Assembly: GCA_008638375.1 (NCBI GenBank) | Contig: CM018032.1 | Location: 55,597,882-55,661,881, forward strand | Direction of reading: 5' to 3' | From: Nyssa sinensis | Taxonomy: Eukaryota; Streptophyta; Magnoliopsida; Cornales; Nyssaceae | Length of the DNA stretch: 64,000 nt | Shown here: positions 1 to 10,844 of the stretch, piece after piece | Position numbering within the stretch: the stretch's first letter is position 1 | How the letters are laid out: each line of letters starts with the position of its first letter | Made by a program: the position numbers and the translations under genes | The notes under the pieces: generated by a model | Database searches by the model: none | Seen by the model: only the letters and a program-made list of their open reading frames with translations | Told to the model about the DNA's origin: nothing

Positions 1-505
1 GAAAAAAAAAGGAGTTTTTTTAACACTTTAAATTGAGTATTATTGTATTTTTTTTTTACAAAAAACCAAAACGTCATTGAAAAGTTGTATATAATATCAT
101 ATTTTTGTTTCTAAAATCATTTACATGTAAAAAATGTTTATTGATTTATGAAAATATTAGAAAAATTAATAAATCTAATAAGTAATAAATTTTCGATTTC
201 TCATGTCTATTAATTATAAGAGGTTTGACTATATAATATATTTTGAAAATAGATATGAATAAGATTAGAAATTAAGTCAATAGTATAACGTACCATAATA
301 ATTTAAAACAAAACACACATTTAATGGTTTTAAGTATGCAACAACTTTTAATTAAGTACCATTAGAATTAAGCATCCTAGACTTATTGTTTCATTAAGTG
401 CGATTCAAAAGTTGAATTTGACTTGTTATCCAAACAATTCATAAATCAGATAAATATGATTGATGAATGCATGATTTTGACAAGTGACACTATACATATG
501 GATTT
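1..505. other. AT-rich intergenic DNA, no gene seen
   Basis: Very AT-rich sequence with scattered homopolymers. I see no coding exon or recognisable element. Confidence 0.5.
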
Positions 506-700
506 ATTTTGTAGTCACGTGTTGTAAAAGTTTGATGGGAAAATTTCATGTAAAGAAAATAGAGTAAGAGATTGTCTTTTCTTTATGTTTACAAGTAAAA
601 CATTTTGTAGTCAAGTGTCTGATATAAATTTGGTGAGAAAATTTCATACAAAGAAAGTAGAGTAAGACATGTTCTTTTCTTTTGTTTACAAGTAATGTTA
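506..700. repeat. Tandem duplication, two ~97 bp units
   Basis: Units at about 506-600 and 601-700 both begin ATTTTGTAGTCA and end GTTTACAAGTAA, with most bases conserved between (AAATTTCAT, AGAGTAAGA, CTTTTCTT). A much more degenerate third copy may run to about 825. Confidence 0.7.
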
Positions 701-807
701 GGAAATTTCCGCTACTTCTAGCACGTGTGAAGACCAATTATTTGAGAAAAGTTGGACCCAATCATGAAAGGGACAATCCTTTGTTGATTGATTATCATTT
801 GTTTATA

Positions 808-990
808 AGTAAGAGTAATGTTATGCTGATCCAGTAATTCTATTAAAAATATTTATAAAGCTGATATGACAGTGTTGTATTGATTTCATATTACATCATG
901 ATGTGATACGAAATTAATACAACACTGTCACATCAATTATATAAACACTTTTAACAAAAAATTTAAGTAAGCATAGTATTATTGTATAAG
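808..990. mobile_element. Foldback MITE
   Basis: An almost complete inverted repeat. The left arm contains GACAGTGTTGTATTGATTTC and the right arm its near-perfect complement around 915-935, with a loop near 895-905. The arms extend outwards with weaker pairing (AATGTTATGCT against AGCATAGTATT). There is no coding capacity, so this is a non-autonomous inverted-repeat element. Confidence 0.65.
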
Positions 991-1106
991 TAAACAAAAT
1001 ATTATGAATAGTTTAAGAGTCATAAACCCTTAATTTAGATAACAAAAAAGGAAATTATATTTGCACTTCTCAACTCCACATTTATAAATTGATATTACCA
1101 AATTAT

Positions 1107-1488
1107 CTTCACATACTTATTTTTAATAAAAGATAATTTTTTTTTTTGGGTAAATAAAATAACTTTTTTTAAAAATTATGTTTTTTTTTTTTAAAAATAG
1201 ATAATTTTATCTATTAAAGTAAAAATCCTTTAAATAAGGTGGATTTTATAATTTCCATTTTAATAGGAGGAGAATTGTATAATTTCATTTTACAACTTGA
1301 ACCCATTTGATAAAATACTAAATAATATATCTTTACATACTTTTTTTAATAAAAGATAATTATATTTATTAAAGTTAAACTCCTTTAAATATAATTTAAA
1401 TAAGGTAGATTTTATAATTTTCATTTGAATAGAAGGAGAATTTTATAATTTCATTTTACAACTTAAACCCATTTGATAAAATATGAAA
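1107..1488. repeat. Tandem duplication, ~160-215 bp units
   Basis: Copy 1 (about 1107-1322) and copy 2 (about 1330-1488) share AATAAAAGATAATT, ACTCCTTTAAAT-like sequence, GATTTTATAATTT, GGAGAATT and ACCCATTTGATAAAATA in the same order. Copy 1 is longer because of T-rich insertions. Confidence 0.65.
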
Positions 1489-1611
1489 TTCTAATATTTT
1501 TTTCTTAAAAAAATTAAGACTAAACAGATCATAATTCAGCTTTGCTATTACGCGTCAGCAGGCTTACGGACTGACAGGCTGTAGAAAGTAGGTCTTTCAA
1601 TAATTTAATTA

Positions 1612-1805
1612 AGAACAATGCTATATTTTTAACAAAATTATATCTCAAATTTGAAAAATGCTATGTATCATAAATTTTATATTTCAAATATTGTGATAAT
1701 ATAATATTAGTACTGTATTAAATTATGTAATTAATATATTATGATGATATAATTTTATATCACTGTCACAACATTTGAGATAGAAATTTAAAAAATACAG
1801 TGTTA
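1612..1805. repeat. Degenerate inverted-repeat tract, probable old MITE
   Basis: Left-arm sequence ATATCTCAAATTTG and ATTTCAAATATTGTGATAAT pairs imperfectly with right-arm ATATCACTGTCACAACATTTGAGAT. The general design matches the foldback element at 808-990, but it is older and the boundaries are uncertain. Confidence 0.35.
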
Positions 1806-2052
1806 GTTCTCAAATTTTTATTTTAAATGATGTAACATTTTTTTTATTAAAAATATTTTAATTCGTTTAATTAATGCAATTATGTCATATTAGTACTACA
1901 TCTATTTGAGATAAAAGTTTAGAATGTAAATTTGGGCATTGTCGTATTAATGTTTAATTAATAATGATCCTTCACATAAAACCTAATAGAAATAATTAAA
2001 TTCAGATTCAAACTTAAATTTGAGTTAAAAATTTTATAAAATAAAAATCATT

Positions 2053-2540
2053 TCCAAGTAGTAAATTTAAACCCATATCTAATTATTTTTATTTAATCTT
2101 AAACTCAAATTAATGTAACATTATTTCATAATTCAAATCACTATTCAAAATAAATTTAAACTTTGTGGGACAGGAAGGAAAATTATTTTAAGACAACATG
2201 AGAATTTTTTTTTTAAATATTTAAGTAAAAACTAAGAGTGGATCGGCGAAGAAGTACCAAATTTAAACTAAAACTTTTACTCAAAGTTTCCAGAGTTGTA
2301 GATGGTTTTAGGGGTATTTCTAATAGTAAACTTTAAACTCATATCAAATATATTTTTACTTAAATTTAAACATAAATTAGTAGAATATTATTTATAGACT
2401 CAAATCACTATTCAAAGTAAATTTAAAAATTTTAAGACACTAATTTTTTTTTTGGACACAATGTGAAAACTTAAAAAAAAATTAAATTATAAATTAAAAG
2501 TGACGGGTGCAAAGTATCAAATTCAAATAAAATTTGAATA
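2053..2540. repeat. Diverged tandem duplication, ~250 bp units
   Basis: Both halves carry AGTAAA(C/A)TTTAAAC(C/T)CATATC, then TTCAAATCACTATTCAAA(A/G)TAAATTTAAA, a poly-T stretch, and AAGTA(C/T)CAAATT(T/C)AAA. The halves start near 2053 and 2318. There is no coding signal. Confidence 0.55.
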
Positions 2541-2680
2541 ATGTTATGCTTACCTACAAAATTTTTTACACTCACATAATACATGTAGGGTCTACTCACT
2601 TTCAGTCTCATATGAAGAACCACACATGTATTATGTGAGTGTTAGAAAAATTAATATAAAATTTCAATAATGCTGATAAG
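2537..2680. mobile_element. Foldback MITE
   Basis: Palindromic arms: CACTCACATAATACATGT near 2570-2587 pairs with ACATGTATTATGTGAGTG near 2624-2641 around a short centre. The outer flanks (AATGTTATGCT and AATAATGCTGA) resemble the ends of the element at 808-990. Confidence 0.6.
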
Positions 2681-2714
2681 TGTATCATCATGAGTAATAT
2701 TTAACTAATACAAC

Positions 2715-2945
2715 ATAGATAATGCTCGACTCTGTACTGGATAGGAGCTATATCTTTTATTTATGTATGTGTCACAATTTTAATATGTCATGTATATAAT
2801 CACATGTACATTATGTGATTATTTAACTTTAATAAAAAAATAAAATTTAAAAGCACATGTAAATTATATATGTAATAAATTATAATTAAGACACGTATCT
2901 AAATAAGAGAATGTTGTTTTTACTTAGTATGTAACGAAAATTGTT
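2715..2945. mobile_element. MITE, family A, copy 1 (most diverged)
   Basis: Imperfect terminal inverted repeats of about 70 bp. The right arm (AATTATAATTAAGACACGTATCTAAATAAG) pairs with the left arm (TTTATGTATGTGTCACAATTTTAATATGTC). The core and arms resemble elements at 20531-20771, 22165-22365 and 27632-27870. Confidence 0.45.
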
Positions 2946-3151
2946 AACTCAAAAAAAAAAAAAAAAAACTTTTTCAACAAATTTAATAAAGAATACTTAA
3001 CTCCAAACTCATGAACCAACCACCGTCAGTAAAACTAACATTACTCATAAATTTTTTACTCAAATTTCATAAACGCAGATGGCCGTACAAAGGTCTGAAA
3101 GTTCGGTTTCAATTGGGCTTTAATAGGCAGGCAACCACCTATTACAAACAC

Positions 3152-3214
3152 ACTCTCTCTCTCTCTCTCTGTGTATATTTATATATATGTATGTATTTAT
3201 ATGTATATATAAAG
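3152..3214 (+). promoter_or_regulatory. Putative core promoter of the LRR receptor kinase gene
   Basis: A pyrimidine (CT)n patch at 3152-3170 is followed by TATA-rich sequence ending TATATATAAAG near 3203-3213, about 115 bp upstream of the start codon at 3326. Position and composition suit a plant TATA promoter, but AT microsatellites are common here, so this is tentative. Confidence 0.35.
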
Positions 3215-3325
3215 TTTATAATCAGTGAGGAATCAAACAGGGACGAGGAGAAAGGCTTCATGAAACCCACAACATAGCAAAAGAAAGATTACAAGAGTGG
3301 TTTTTAGTTAAAAGAAAACCCAAAA

Positions 3326-6300
3326 ATGAAAACGAAACCTCATCTGATCAGCTTCACCATCACCATCACCATTCTCTTCTCTATCCTCTTCTTCCCAACC
3401 GGAAAACCAGACCTTGCTGCTGACAGAACTGCGCTACTGGCCCTCCGCTCTGCTGTGGGCGGCCGATCCCTTCTCTGGAATCTCTCTGAGCCCTCCCCAT
3501 GCTCATGGACGGGCGTCACCTGCGAGTCTGGCAATGTCACCGAGCTCCGTCTTCCCGGGATGGGACTCTCCGGCCAAATCCCACCCAACACAATCGGAAA
3601 CCTGACCCACCTCCACACCCTCAGCCTCCGTGTCAACTCCCTCTCCGGCCCCCTTCCCTCCGACTTCGCCTCCATCTCCGGCCTCCGCAACCTCTACCTC
3701 CAGGGCAACCACTTCTCTGGCCCAATCCCCAGCTTCATCTTCTCTCTCCCCGACCTTGTCCGCGTTAGCCTCGCCTCCAACAACTTCTCCGGCGATATCC
3801 CTCTTGCATTCAACAATCTGACCCGCTTGGCAACTCTCTTCTTGGAACACAACGAGCTCACCGGTTCCATCTCGGACCTGAACCCCCCATCTCTCGAACA
3901 GTTCAATGTTTCGTTCAATCAATTGACAGGTACAGTCCCTTCAAGACTTTCCCGAATGCCCGCGAGCGCGTTCACTGGTAATTCCCTCTGCGGTGCACCG
4001 CTTTTATCTTGTAATGGTACTGAGAGCAATAAGAAATTGTCCGGCGGCGCAATTGCCGGAATTGTAATCGGATCAGTAACTGGGTTTCTGCTCATTATTG
4101 TAATTTTGATCTTCTTGTGTCGAAAGAAGAGTAGAACGAAGGCGGATTCGAAGGATGTTGCAGCAGCAAAGCAGGCCGGAATTGAAATTCCAGCCGCAAA
4201 ATCGGGCGATGCGGACACTTCGAGTACTAGGTACCCAGCAACGGCGGCCGGAACCAAGACCAAGGGTGATGTTAGTGGAAGTAAGAAATTGGTGTTTTTC
4301 GGGAATTCAGCAAGGGTTTTTGATTTGGAGGATTTGTTGAGGGCGTCTGCGGAGGTACTCGGAAAAGGGACATTTGGGACTGCGTATAAGGCGATTTTGG
4401 AAAATGGGATGACGGTAGCGGTGAAGAGATTGAAGGATGTGGCGGTGCCGGAGAAGGAATTTAGGGAGAAGATTGAAGCAGTGGGCGCGATGGATCATGA
4501 GAATTTAGTCCCTCTAAGGGCTTCCTATTATAGCAGCGATGAGAAGCTTCTTGTTTATGACTACATGCCAATGGGTAGCTTATCTGCACTTCTGCATGGT
4601 GAGCACCTCTTTTGCACCATGTTTGGCCTTTTAGATTTGCTATAATTGCAGTAAATTCTTTCTTGCACTCTTTCATGAGGGTGATATGTCTTGTATATAT
4701 TTGCATTGTATCTATTGCCTCAGAATGGTTATTGGTGATTTGGTTCCCAATCTTTAAGTGATTTTTTATTTTTGCTGTCATGCATTGCCATGCCTGTAAA
4801 TTGCATTTTATGGGCAGGAAAGAAAGGATTTTGGGGTTTATCATATGTGGTAGTGAAATCTAACGAGAATGAGTTAAGTGCCTCTGTTGAAGAAGAGAAC
4901 TGAGAAATCATACCAACCATTGGCGGAGCCAGGAATTTTTTTTGAGGGGGAGGCTAAAAAAATTTTGAAAGAAATTTTAGGAAAGAATATTTTTTTTCAT
5001 GTAAGATTTTCTTTTTTTTGGGGGGGGGGGGGGGGGGGGTGAGGGGGGGCTTTGCAAAATTTTAAAGAAAATGTTTTTCTTCAAAAAATTAGAAGTAGAA
5101 AATTACATTAAAAAAATTTCAAAAATTTGGGGGGGAATATAGCCCCTCAATGTGGTTCTGCCATTGATACCAGCAGCTAACTTCCATTTCTAGTATCTGC
5201 TTGTTTATATTTTCTCATTTGATATTGAGGTTTCAGGTTTTACCAGTAATAAATATTGACAAGAAATCTTGTGATAAATCTTTTTTTTTTTTTTTTTTCC
5301 TTTTTCAAAACATTGCTCTATAAATTTTCATTTAAAAATTAAGTTGAATTCCTCCTAACCAACCTGCTGCAATCATACCAACAACTAACTTCCATTTCTA
5401 GTATTTGTTTGTTTATATTTTCTCATTTGATATTGAAGTTTCAGGTTTTACCAGTAATAAATAATAACAAGAAATCTGGTTACAAATCATTTTTTTTCCT
5501 TTTTCAAAACATTTCTCTATAAATTTTCATTTAAAAATTAAGTTGAATTCCTCCTAACCAACCTGCTGCAATTTAATGCAGCGCACCTAGGCTTTCTTTT
5601 TTATTTACGAGGGGTTGAGACTTGCAGAGAACAGATATCAACACACACAAACACACTCACACATACATTTCAAATTTAGTAAAAATGCTGTATGGTCATG
5701 GTCGTTTGCCAGACATGATTAAGGGGAATGAACAAAACACCCCCCTCATATGCAGTCCCAGGAATCAAAGTAATGGGAGACTTATCCTCTATGAAATCTT
5801 GCCCAGTGTTTGTTTAAGCAAGGGATTAAACATGGGATATCCCTCAAGTAGTCGAGTCACATGTTTTTGTTCTGGAAATGAAATTTGTAACATGTTTTGA
5901 TGTGATGGTTTTATCCCCCTTTTTCTTATAGTGGGGAGTAATTCAGTAATGTGGTTATAAAATTGAGGACATATTTGTCAAAACATGTGCTGCTTCTTTA
6001 GAGGGTATTATCAATACCACACCTCCTTTGGTTTTTTGTATAGTACTGTCTATAACTCACTGTGAAACCCATCTGACATTATGTCCTATTGATAGTACCC
6101 TAGTTATTTGGCAAAACAAACACAGTATAAGAGCTTCATAAATTACTATCTGTGTAATCCAGTTAATATTTCTTGCTACAAGCTGGACCAAAGTTTTCTG
6201 TCCCTTTTACTGAAAGTCACCTTAAATGTGTTAATTTGAAATTCTTTTGAATTTACTGGAGTTAATGTGGTGTATGCAGGGTGTTGCAATTATCCATATA

Positions 6301-7209
6301 TTGTGTTTTGTTTCTGTTTAGGATTGTATTTATTTTGGTTACATATTTGTCTGTGGCTTCATAGCTAGAATTAAGTTCCACTTTCCCCTCTCACGCATTG
6401 GCAACTTTCCACTTATTTCTTTGATAATTCCACTAAAATATGATATTGAATGTAAAACTATTAAAATCCAGCAACCTCTTCGTGATCTTGTTGAGATCCA
6501 ATGTCATTGGAAGAGCAGCCAAATAACTGAAAACAGAACCCCTTGCTAATTTGCTTTGGACCTAATAATATTATTTCATTTCTCTTTTTCTTCATTACAG
6601 GAAATAGAGGAGCTGGTAGGACACCGTTAAACTGGGAAACAAGGTCTGGGATTGCCCTTGGAGCCACCCGTGGGATTGCTTACCTCCATTCACAGGGCCC
6701 AACAGTCTCCCATGGCAACATCAAATCATCAAATGTCCTCCTCACTAAATCCTATGAAGCCCGTGTCTCTGATTTTGGCCTTGCTCATCTTGTTGGACCC
6801 ACCTCCACTCCCAACCGCGTTGCTGGCTACCGGGCACCAGAGGTGACAGATGCTCGAAAAGTCTCCCAGAAAGCAGATGTCTACAGTTTTGGAGTGTTGC
6901 TATTGGAACTGCTAACGGGTAAGGCTCCCACCCATGCCCTCTTGAACGAGGAGGGGAATAGACCTCCCAAGATGGGTCGAATCTGTGGTTAAAGAAGAAT
7001 GGACTGCTGAGGTATTTGACCTTGAGCTCCTCAGGTATCAAAATGTTGAGGAGGAGATGGTTCAGCTCTTGCAACTTGCTATGGACTGTGCTGCTCAGTA
7101 CCCTGATAAGCGCCCTTCAATGGCTGAGGTGACAAGCCGAATTGAAGAGATTTGTCGCTCTAGCTTACAAGAGCAAGACCCACAAAATGATATAGTCAAT
7201 GATGCATAG
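3326..7209 (+). CDS. LRR receptor-like pseudokinase, RLK902/RKL1 type, with apparent 1-bp frameshift
   Basis: Two exons: 3326-4598 and 6601-7209, with GT at 4599 and AG ending at 6600. The join reads LLHG-NRGAG in frame. Order: signal peptide (1 to about 31), LRR N-terminal cap with CSWTGVTC (about 58-65), five or six leucine-rich repeats to about 215, transmembrane helix about 241-265, then kinase domain from about 334. The glycine loop GKGTFG and lysine of VAVKRL (about 367) are present. The catalytic loop reads HGN (462-464) instead of HRD, and DFG is kept (482-484). Clade III LRR kinases of this type are plasma-membrane receptor-like proteins with atypical kinases. Exon length totals 1882 nt, one more than a multiple of three. 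Around 6951-6960 the frame slips, so EEG is followed by NRPPKM and a stop at 6992, while the +1 frame continues with DLPRW and the usual C-terminus. It is either a sequencing/assembly error or a truncated allele. Confidence 0.9.
4906..5572. repeat. Tandem duplication in RLK intron, copy 1 split by a MITE
   Basis: Copy 2 (about 5374-5572) begins ATACCAACAACTAACTTCC and ends CTAACCAACCTGCTGCAAT. Copy 1 has the same ~200 bp, but its first ~12 bases (AATCATACCAAC, 4906-4917) are separated from the rest (from 5167, ending 5373) by the 249 bp insertion at 4918-5166. Copy 2 therefore preserves the uninterrupted site. Confidence 0.85.
4918..5166. mobile_element. hAT-type MITE with 8-bp target-site duplication
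   Basis: Termini CATTGGCGGAGCCAGGA and, on the other strand, CAATGGCAGAACCACA are imperfect terminal inverted repeats of the common plant hAT form (CAnTGGCGGAGCCAG). Flanks ATACCAAC (4910-4917) and ATACCAGC (5167-5174) match at 7 of 8 bases, the duplication size made by hAT transposases. The interior has no coding capacity and includes a 20-base G run (5020-5039). Confidence 0.85.
5573..6600 (+). other. Rest of RLK intron 1
   Basis: Unique-looking intron sequence, less AT-rich than intergenic DNA. It ends with a good acceptor (pyrimidine tract plus ATTACAG at 6594-6600). No other element recognised. Confidence 0.6.
6951..6962 (+). other. Frame break in kinase C-lobe (one extra base, likely in GGGG)
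   Basis: Sequence GAGGAGGGGAATAGAC. Removing one G from the GGGG run restores Glu-Glu-Gly-Ile-Asp-Leu-Pro-Arg-Trp and 73 further residues to the stop at 7207-7209. As written, translation stops at 6990-6992. Confidence 0.8.
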
Positions 7210-8100
7210 CAGCAGGCTTATTGTATCCATTTCAGGTGCACCACAATCCTTCAGGTTTGGACAGAAGGAAAATCAACATTTTTCATTATCTCCATATTTT
7301 TAGCGTACTTAAATGCGCTTTGATTGTTTGTTTATTCTTGGGGTTTATCTTTGATTGAGAATCAATTGTGAATCTTCTTTTTCTTTTTCTTATTGACCCT
7401 TTTCTCATAGCAACAATTTTCATTTTCCTATGTAGTTTCAAATTTGATGTAATATGTTAGGAGATTCCAATGTTATCATTATTGTTTTTTTGGTTGTGTG
7501 CAACTGTGAATGACTGTCAATTTATACTTGTTGGGTGGATGGCCCTGTGATTTTATCTTTTTATCCCATCTTTATAGCTTTTGCTTGTGATGCAACTTTG
7601 ATTTGTTGAGAATGAGCTGTTTTACTTGCTGTCATTAGCATGATTTCAGCTTTTCATGTTCAGATTGGCTTTCTGGTTTTGAATCTGAATTGATATATAA
7701 CTCTCACTCTCTCTCTCTCTCTTTCAATAGAGTTTGGATTGAGATAGTGATACCAAACACCAATGCCTTGTGAGTTTACTCTGTTTGGTAGCCAGATTTG
7801 ATTAACAAATCAATGAAATTGGTCTTTTCCTCATAATTATATACTGAACAAGAATATTTGAAGTTGTCCATCAGGTTCCGTGGGGCTCCCAACAGATAAG
7901 GGTTCTTGTTACTGTTTTTTTTCTTTTTCTTTTGGGTCTTCTTTTCTTGCTTTCCATTGTGCCCAAAAAAATAAGATTATAAAAACCCATTTCTAATTAA
8001 CCTGCCATTTGGCTGCTGTTGGCAAACTCGTTTTTAAATGTTGACAAAAATTTGTCTCTAATGAAAAAAAATTCACTGCAATATACTGGCAAGAAATCTT
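7210..8100. other. RLK 3' flank, T-rich, no gene
   Basis: The first few hundred bases are likely 3' UTR, with TTTGATGTAATATGTT-like polyadenylation-type sequence around 7445-7460. A short (CT)n run lies near 7704-7722. No open exon recognised. Confidence 0.45.
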
Positions 8101-8252
8101 TATAAATTAACACATGTAGACTCAAATTGATCATATGTGAGAGACGTGTTAGAAAATATAACAATAAAGTTATATCATCTTTAACAGTTTAAATTTTTAG
8201 ATGAGTTGATAATTTCACAAGAGTAATTAGTAATTTAACATGATATCAGAGC
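8100..8252 (+). mobile_element. TRIM retrotransposon relic (internal end, LTR, primer-binding site)
   Basis: LTR at 8147-8240 starts TGTTAG and ends TAACA. It contains AATAAAGTTATA and TTTTTAGATGAGTTG, matching the LTRs of the complete TRIM at 60266-60514 (read on the minus strand). It has an extra ~20 bp near 8216-8235. TGATATCAGAGC at 8241-8252 corresponds to the initiator-methionine tRNA primer-binding site. Upstream, AACACATGTAGACTCAA... (8109 on) matches the 3' part of the TRIM internal region. No second LTR is seen. Confidence 0.7.
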
Positions 8253-8288
8253 TTTTGTTACGACAAATTTGGGTTGTGTAAAAATATT

Positions 8289-8455
8289 GGGTAATACTAT
8301 TGTAAGCTTGTGTGGAAATGAGACATTGTTTTAATTCTTGAATGACTTAGGAATTAGAGATAAGTGGTTGGGATGAATGAAAATTCAATTCCTAAATTAT
8401 CTAATGATTAAAATACTCTATTTTATATGTACTCGAACTTATATTGGCATTACTC
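8289..8455. mobile_element. MITE, family B, copy 1
   Basis: Terminal inverted repeats: GGGTAATACTATTGTAAGCTTGTG on the left against the complement of CGAACTTATATTGGCATTACTC on the right, with further pairing of TTTTAATT and CCTAA segments. No coding capacity. Confidence 0.6.
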
Positions 8456-8499
8456 AAAAATATTTATGCGAATAAACATTTACTGAGGATAAGTAATTA

Positions 8500-8715
8500 G
8501 ATATTTGGTAAAAATTATGAAATAAAAATAGAAATAACAAAAAAAAAGCATAAAAAGTAATGAAAAGAAATTTGAAGAAAAAAAAACATGAAAGCGATAG
8601 TTTTGTCATTTTATAAAAAAGCTTGATTAGATGGGGTATTTGTATTTCGTCAGTAAATATAAGAGATATTAGTATAATTGTTAGAATAAAAAAAAATTAG
8701 CGTAATTTATCTTAA
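8500..8715. mobile_element. Truncated AT-rich long-TIR element (family C)
   Basis: GCGATAGTTTTGTCATTTT, a T/A-rich spacer, GTATTTGTATTTCGTCAGTAAATATAAGAG and a terminal stretch ending GCGTAATTTATCTTA match the right halves of elements at 18248-18706, 47010-47512 and 49422-49930. The left half is missing. Confidence 0.5.
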
Positions 8716-8834
8716 ACTTTAACTTGTCACTTATTTTAATTGACCTTCCACTAATTAACTCTAGGGGTTCAAGTCGGGTGGGCAAACCTGAGCCTAAATT
8801 TCTGAGCTTGAATTTAAATTGGAACAAGCCTAGG

Positions 8835-9255
8835 TAGGGATGTCAGGTACCCGAATTCAAATTGCCACCACTTAAACTATATATTTGATATATCAATTAA
8901 TATGAATCGTTAGATTTCAAACATGCAAATGATTTTGACCGTTCTTTCTATTAATATATATCACTAGAAAATGTAACGAAGCAGATTCAAAATAAAATGG
9001 AAAAGTCACTGAAAAATCTTTTAAAATCCAATTCGAAGAGCCTGTTATGAAACTTGAACCCAAAACCTGACCAAGTCCAACAAAAAGTTAAATGTTTGAG
9101 TACTTAAAAAAAATTCGATACTAGATATATTTTAGCCAGATCGGGCTCGAGTTTACTTTTCGGGGGTCGGACTTGGGCTCGATGACCTATATCGTGAGCT
9201 GAATTTGATCAAGACTCAAATCTGGCCCCCCCCCGGGACCGAGTTACACCCTAAT
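8835..9255. mobile_element. Possible TIR element with polar GC-rich ends
   Basis: Left end TAGGGATGTCAGGTACCCG and right end (opposite strand) TTAGGGTGTAACTCGGTCCC form imperfect inverted termini. The interior carries GGGCTCGAGTTTACTTTTCGG-type sequence common in plant dispersed repeats. No open frame. Confidence 0.35.
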
Positions 9256-9578
9256 TAACTCATTATTAATATCAGAGGGTCCATGAAATAACTCGTCGAT
9301 GTTACCCTCAATTAATCGCGGATGTCCGTTCCATTCCAAAGCGGTGATTCTCCACGCGCATTGAGGCGGTTACAATGGTTCAGGAGCCCAAGGGAAAAAC
9401 ACAAATGCTGCGTCGGTGGCAATTTAAATGTCCCCCCACGAGGACTGTTTTATTATTTTATGCATCAAACCTTTTTTATTTTTAGCAAGTGATAGGTCTT
9501 CTTTCTAAATAAGGCAGTACGTATATAGAATGATTTTTGCTGCTGCTATACCCACCACGTGATTCTATACCCACCACA

Positions 9579-9616
<38 letters not shown>

Positions 9617-9760
9617 AATATCACAAACACACACAAGATACTCTTCCCTTCCCTGTATAGAAAGATTTGAGATAATTTATACATACATATGATACTTTCC
9701 CTTCCATATACAGAAAGATTTGAGCTGCTATCCGTACCATATGTTATATACAAGATAATA
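9256..9760. other. Intergenic; slightly GC-richer patch and (TA)n
   Basis: 9260-9450 is unusually balanced in base composition for this window but shows no exon. An (AT)n microsatellite fills 9580-9614. ACTTTCCCTTCC... near 9650 and 9690 is a short local duplication with CAGAAAGATTTGAG. Confidence 0.4.
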
Positions 9761-9761
9761 T

Positions 9762-9886
9762 AATGTTATTCTAAATTTAAATTTGTGTAAAATATTTAAT
9801 GATTTTAAAATTAGAATTAAAGTGATTGAAATAAATAAATTTTAAATTATTTAATAATTAAAGACACTCAAACTTACAATAACATA
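9762..9886. mobile_element. MITE, family B, copy 2
   Basis: Left ATGTTATTCTAAATTTAAATTTGTGT pairs with the complement of ACACTCAAACTTACAATAACAT on the right. The ends resemble the 8289-8455 element. Confidence 0.45.
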
Positions 9887-10813
9887 GCTTATATATATAT
9901 ATATATATATATATAGGCAGTCCCAAAACCAATAAATTGAGCGGGATCATCTCGGCCTTGCATTGATTGATGAGTTATTTATGTTAAAAAAAACAGTTGA
10001 TTTTTGGGAGTTACTATGTAAAATCAAGTCAACAAATTGAGTTGGTTGAATTTTTGGTACAGCAGCTGCTCTGGAAGCTACACGACTAGATTAACTGTGA
10101 GTATATAGAGCAAAGAAAGAATGTGATAATTTTAGAGGAAGGTGTGATAAGGTTAAATCCAATGAAGGTATAGTTTATAAAAAATATTTTGGTTTGGGAG
10201 GGAAGGGGATAAATTTGTAAAAATAAAATGAACATTTATACATAATTTTTCAAAGAGAGGTGAAACTTTGAATGGAAGATGAAGAAAGTATTCTTGAAAA
10301 AACAAAAAGAGTTCATTTTTTCTTTTTCTTTTTAATTTGTTTAAACAAAAAGGAAAGAAAGAAAGAAAAAGAAGAAATGCTTCATGATTTTAGTACTCTT
10401 CCTTGTAAATATAGAATTGTTTAAAAGACAAATGTTAAGGAGAGAGAGAGAGAGACAAAGAGGAAATTGACACCTTTTCTTTTCTTTTACTTTTGAGGAG
10501 AAATGAAATATAGTGAATTTGGAAGGAATGGTTTTCCTCGGGTTTTTGACCCAACCCAAGTACTTTTTATTTCTGAACTTATTTTACAAACTTCTGTAAT
10601 TAATACACATCTTTCTTGAATATTGATGCTGCACTTTTTTTGCCTTGACACACCGTAGGTTTCTTGTGCACAATATTGTTTGTTTTGGGCCTTAAAGGCT
10701 TTCACGACTTTGTTTCTTTAAGGCGAAAAATGTTTTGTGCAAGGGAGAGAGCAGCTTGGAACTTATAAGCGATTTCAGTGTCCGACTCCTAACCGATGTG
10801 AACTCAAAGTGGC

Positions 10814-10844
<31 letters not shown>

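Noticed and set aside
3340..3922. Minus-strand and alternative plus frames in the RLK first exon
   Set aside because: Shadows of a GC-rich LRR-coding exon in its true frame.
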